From Lentimicrobium sp. (GTDB lineage: Bacteria; Bacteroidota; Bacteroidia; Bacteroidales; Lentimicrobiaceae): 8,276 nt of DNA. Below, one piece after another: positions 6,672 to 8,276 of the stretch. The stretch lies in assembly GCA_013336205.1 (NCBI GenBank), contig JAAXUD010000095.1:1-8276 (forward strand), read 5' to 3'. The translations under genes were made by a program, and so were the position numbers. The notes beneath the pieces are model-generated. The model saw only the letters and a program-made list of their open reading frames with translations, had not been told where the DNA came from and did not search any database. Positions within the stretch are counted from its first letter, which is position 1. Every line of letters begins with the position of its first letter.

Positions 6672-6695
6672 ATTGTTATCTTAGTGTGGCCACTT

Positions 6696-7109
6696 ATGGA
6701 TTATAGGGCAGATCATATTCCAACAGCGATGGGGACTTCAGAAAAGTTAATAAAAATTCTGATAGCAGAGGATAATGTGTTGAATCAGAAGATTATAGAA
6801 ATTCTGATTAAGCGCATGGGTTGGAGTTATAAAATGGTTGCAGATGGAATTGAGGCAGTAGAAGAGTGCCTGAATGGAGACTATGATGTAATACTTATGG
6901 ATATAGATATGCCTCAGATGAACGGATGGGATGCAACAATTGAAATAAGACGTAAAAAAAATAACATTCCCATCATTGCCCTTACCGCATATTCTGAAGA
7001 ATCCTTCAGAAAGAAAAGTTTTGAAGCCGGAATGAACTATTTCTTATCGAAGCCATACAACAAAGAAGAAATCTACGACACTATCCGAAAATGTGTTTTA
7101 GCAGAATAA
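6696..7109 (+). CDS. Single-domain response regulator (CheY-like receiver)
   Basis: Receiver domain that accepts phosphate from a histidine kinase; there is no output domain. With the first ATG (6696) the product is 137 aa. The acidic pair is E25-D26 (IAEDN), the phosphoacceptor is D69 in LMDIDMPQMNG, the switch threonine is T97 in ALTA, and the conserved lysine is K119 in SKP, so it should be phosphorylatable. The LMDIDMP-MNG style resembles receivers of hybrid histidine kinases. The start is uncertain. An ATG at 6729 (MGTSEKLIKILIAEDN) fits the usual receiver length, while a TTG at 6636 extends the frame by 20 residues, mostly hydrophobic. No Shine-Dalgarno sequence decides. No kinase gene is nearby, so its partner is unknown. 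It is isolated between the rpoD terminator and the pyrG leader. Confidence 0.88.
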   Translation: MDYRADHIPTAMGTSEKLIKILIAEDNVLNQKIIEILIKRMGWSYKMVADGIEAVEECLNGDYDVILMDIDMPQMNGWDATIEIRRKKNNIPIIALTAYSEESFRKKSFEAGMNYFLSKPYNKEEIYDTIRKCVLAE

Positions 7110-7138
7110 TTTTTACCCACTTTCCTACACTGGTCAGC

Positions 7139-7164
7139 AAATAATCATTTGTTATTATTTTTTT
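7139..7164 (+). terminator. Weak candidate terminator after the response regulator
   Basis: AAATAAT at 7139-7145 can pair with ATTATTT at 7154-7160 around an 8-nt loop, followed by TTTT. The stem is only A-U pairs, so it is weak. Its position 30 bp after the stop codon is suitable, and no better hairpin is visible before the pyrG promoter box. Confidence 0.3.
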
Positions 7165-7198
7165 ATAAAAAGATAGGTTCTTTTTGGACAGAGGTTCG

Positions 7199-7206
7199 TA
7201 TTTTTG
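7199..7206 (+). promoter_or_regulatory. Candidate pyrG promoter, Bacteroidota -7 box
   Basis: TATTTTTG is an exact TAnnTTTG match. A start site near 7210-7212 would give pyrG a leader of about 230 nt. A TTG at 7184-7186 is too close to be a standard -33 element, and only TTC (7178-7180) lies at about the right distance. No gene is visible between this box and pyrG. Confidence 0.45.
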
Positions 7207-7210
7207 CCAA

Positions 7211-7318
7211 CATGCTTTTTTGTTTCTAATCTGACTTTTCTATTCAGGAAGTAGCTTAAAAAAGTAGCTTTACTGGTGTAACTAACGGTTTCGCTAATAG
7301 CGTTTCTGTAAAAGCATG
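7211..7318 (+). promoter_or_regulatory. Candidate structured 5' leader RNA of pyrG
   Basis: A perfect 9-bp inverted repeat (CATGCTTTT at 7211-7219, AAAAGCATG at 7310-7318) could form a closing helix right at the predicted 5' end of the mRNA. Inside it three small hairpins can be drawn by hand: CTGA/TCAG at 7231-7234 and 7244-7247; AGTAGCT (7250-7256) with AGC-TT-TACT (7266-7274), a 7-bp stem with a 2-nt bulge; and ACGG-TTT-CGCT (7285-7295) with AGCG-TTT-CTGT (7299-7309), 8 pairs around a symmetric 3x3 internal loop, ending one base before the closing helix. The shape recalls a cis-regulatory RNA, but I recognise no known riboswitch class and conservation is untested. Confidence 0.35.
7249..7270 (+). 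repeat. Tandem 9-bp direct repeat in the pyrG leader
   Basis: AAGTAGCTT occurs at 7249-7257 and 7262-7270, separated by four A residues. Most of both copies falls inside the second hairpin of the candidate leader structure, where the AGCT core of each copy contributes to the stem. Confidence 0.5.
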
Positions 7319-7338
7319 GCCCGGGAAATTTAATTTTT

Positions 7339-7361
7339 GTTGTTAACCTGACAGGAACAAC
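7339..7361 (+). promoter_or_regulatory. Small hairpin between the pyrG leader domain and the pyrG start
   Basis: GTTGTT (7339-7344) pairs with AACAAC (7356-7361). Inside, CC (7347-7348) pairs with GG (7354-7355) around a TGACA loop, with a 2-nt bulge (AA) on the 5' side. No T-tract follows, so it is not a standard terminator. It may extend the leader structure. Confidence 0.25.
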
Positions 7362-7393
7362 CTGAAGTGCGGGACTGGGATGTTATTTGCTGA

Positions 7394-8276
<883 letters not shown>

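Noticed and set aside
7160..7171. Palindrome TTTTTATAAAAA before the pyrG promoter box
   Set aside because: Pure A/T palindrome in an AT-rich stretch; likely chance or part of a weak terminator tail.
7212..7229. Five-codon ATG ORF at the very start of the predicted pyrG transcript
   Set aside because: Its ATG is part of the closing helix of the candidate leader structure and would be nearly leaderless. Too short to support.

Overview
The window looks like ordinary chromosomal DNA from a member of the Bacteroidota, probably near the Bacteroidales/Marinilabiliales. The best evidence is the primary sigma factor: it is short (288 aa), lacks region 1.1 and begins [14 protein letters not shown], the form I associate with this phylum. 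Other support comes from three intergenic TAnnTTTG boxes (the Bacteroidota -7 element), start codons with A/T-rich rather than Shine-Dalgarno upstream sequence, and the sequence style of the phosphohexomutase and HtrA. I see no mobile element, CRISPR array, tRNA or rRNA.

Left part, minus strand (read from about 3.6 kb down to 1): dapF, a GNAT acetyltransferase, mltG, and a phosphohexomutase cut by the window edge. Gaps are 68, 12 and 90 bp with no convincing terminator between, so this is probably one operon. DapF supplies meso-diaminopimelate for peptidoglycan, MltG cleaves nascent glycan strands, and the phosphohexomutase makes hexose-1-phosphates for sugar nucleotides. The theme is envelope synthesis.

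Centre: an AT-rich divergent intergenic region of about 0.4 kb separates dapF from htrA. The plus strand then carries htrA (envelope protease/chaperone with two PDZ domains), a strong terminator hairpin, rpoD, and a second very strong terminator. htrA and rpoD therefore look like separate transcription units.

Right part, plus strand: a single-domain response regulator whose start is ambiguous (a TTG start would add a hydrophobic N-terminal segment), then a 335-bp non-coding stretch, then pyrG (CTP synthase), cut by the right edge. The pyrG upstream stretch has a perfect TAnnTTTG box followed about 5 nt later by a 9-bp inverted repeat. That repeat would close a multi-hairpin domain of about 108 nt near the 5' end of the mRNA. 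This candidate structured leader is the most interesting unexplained signal here. The genes themselves belong to known families, and I found no clearly new multi-gene system.
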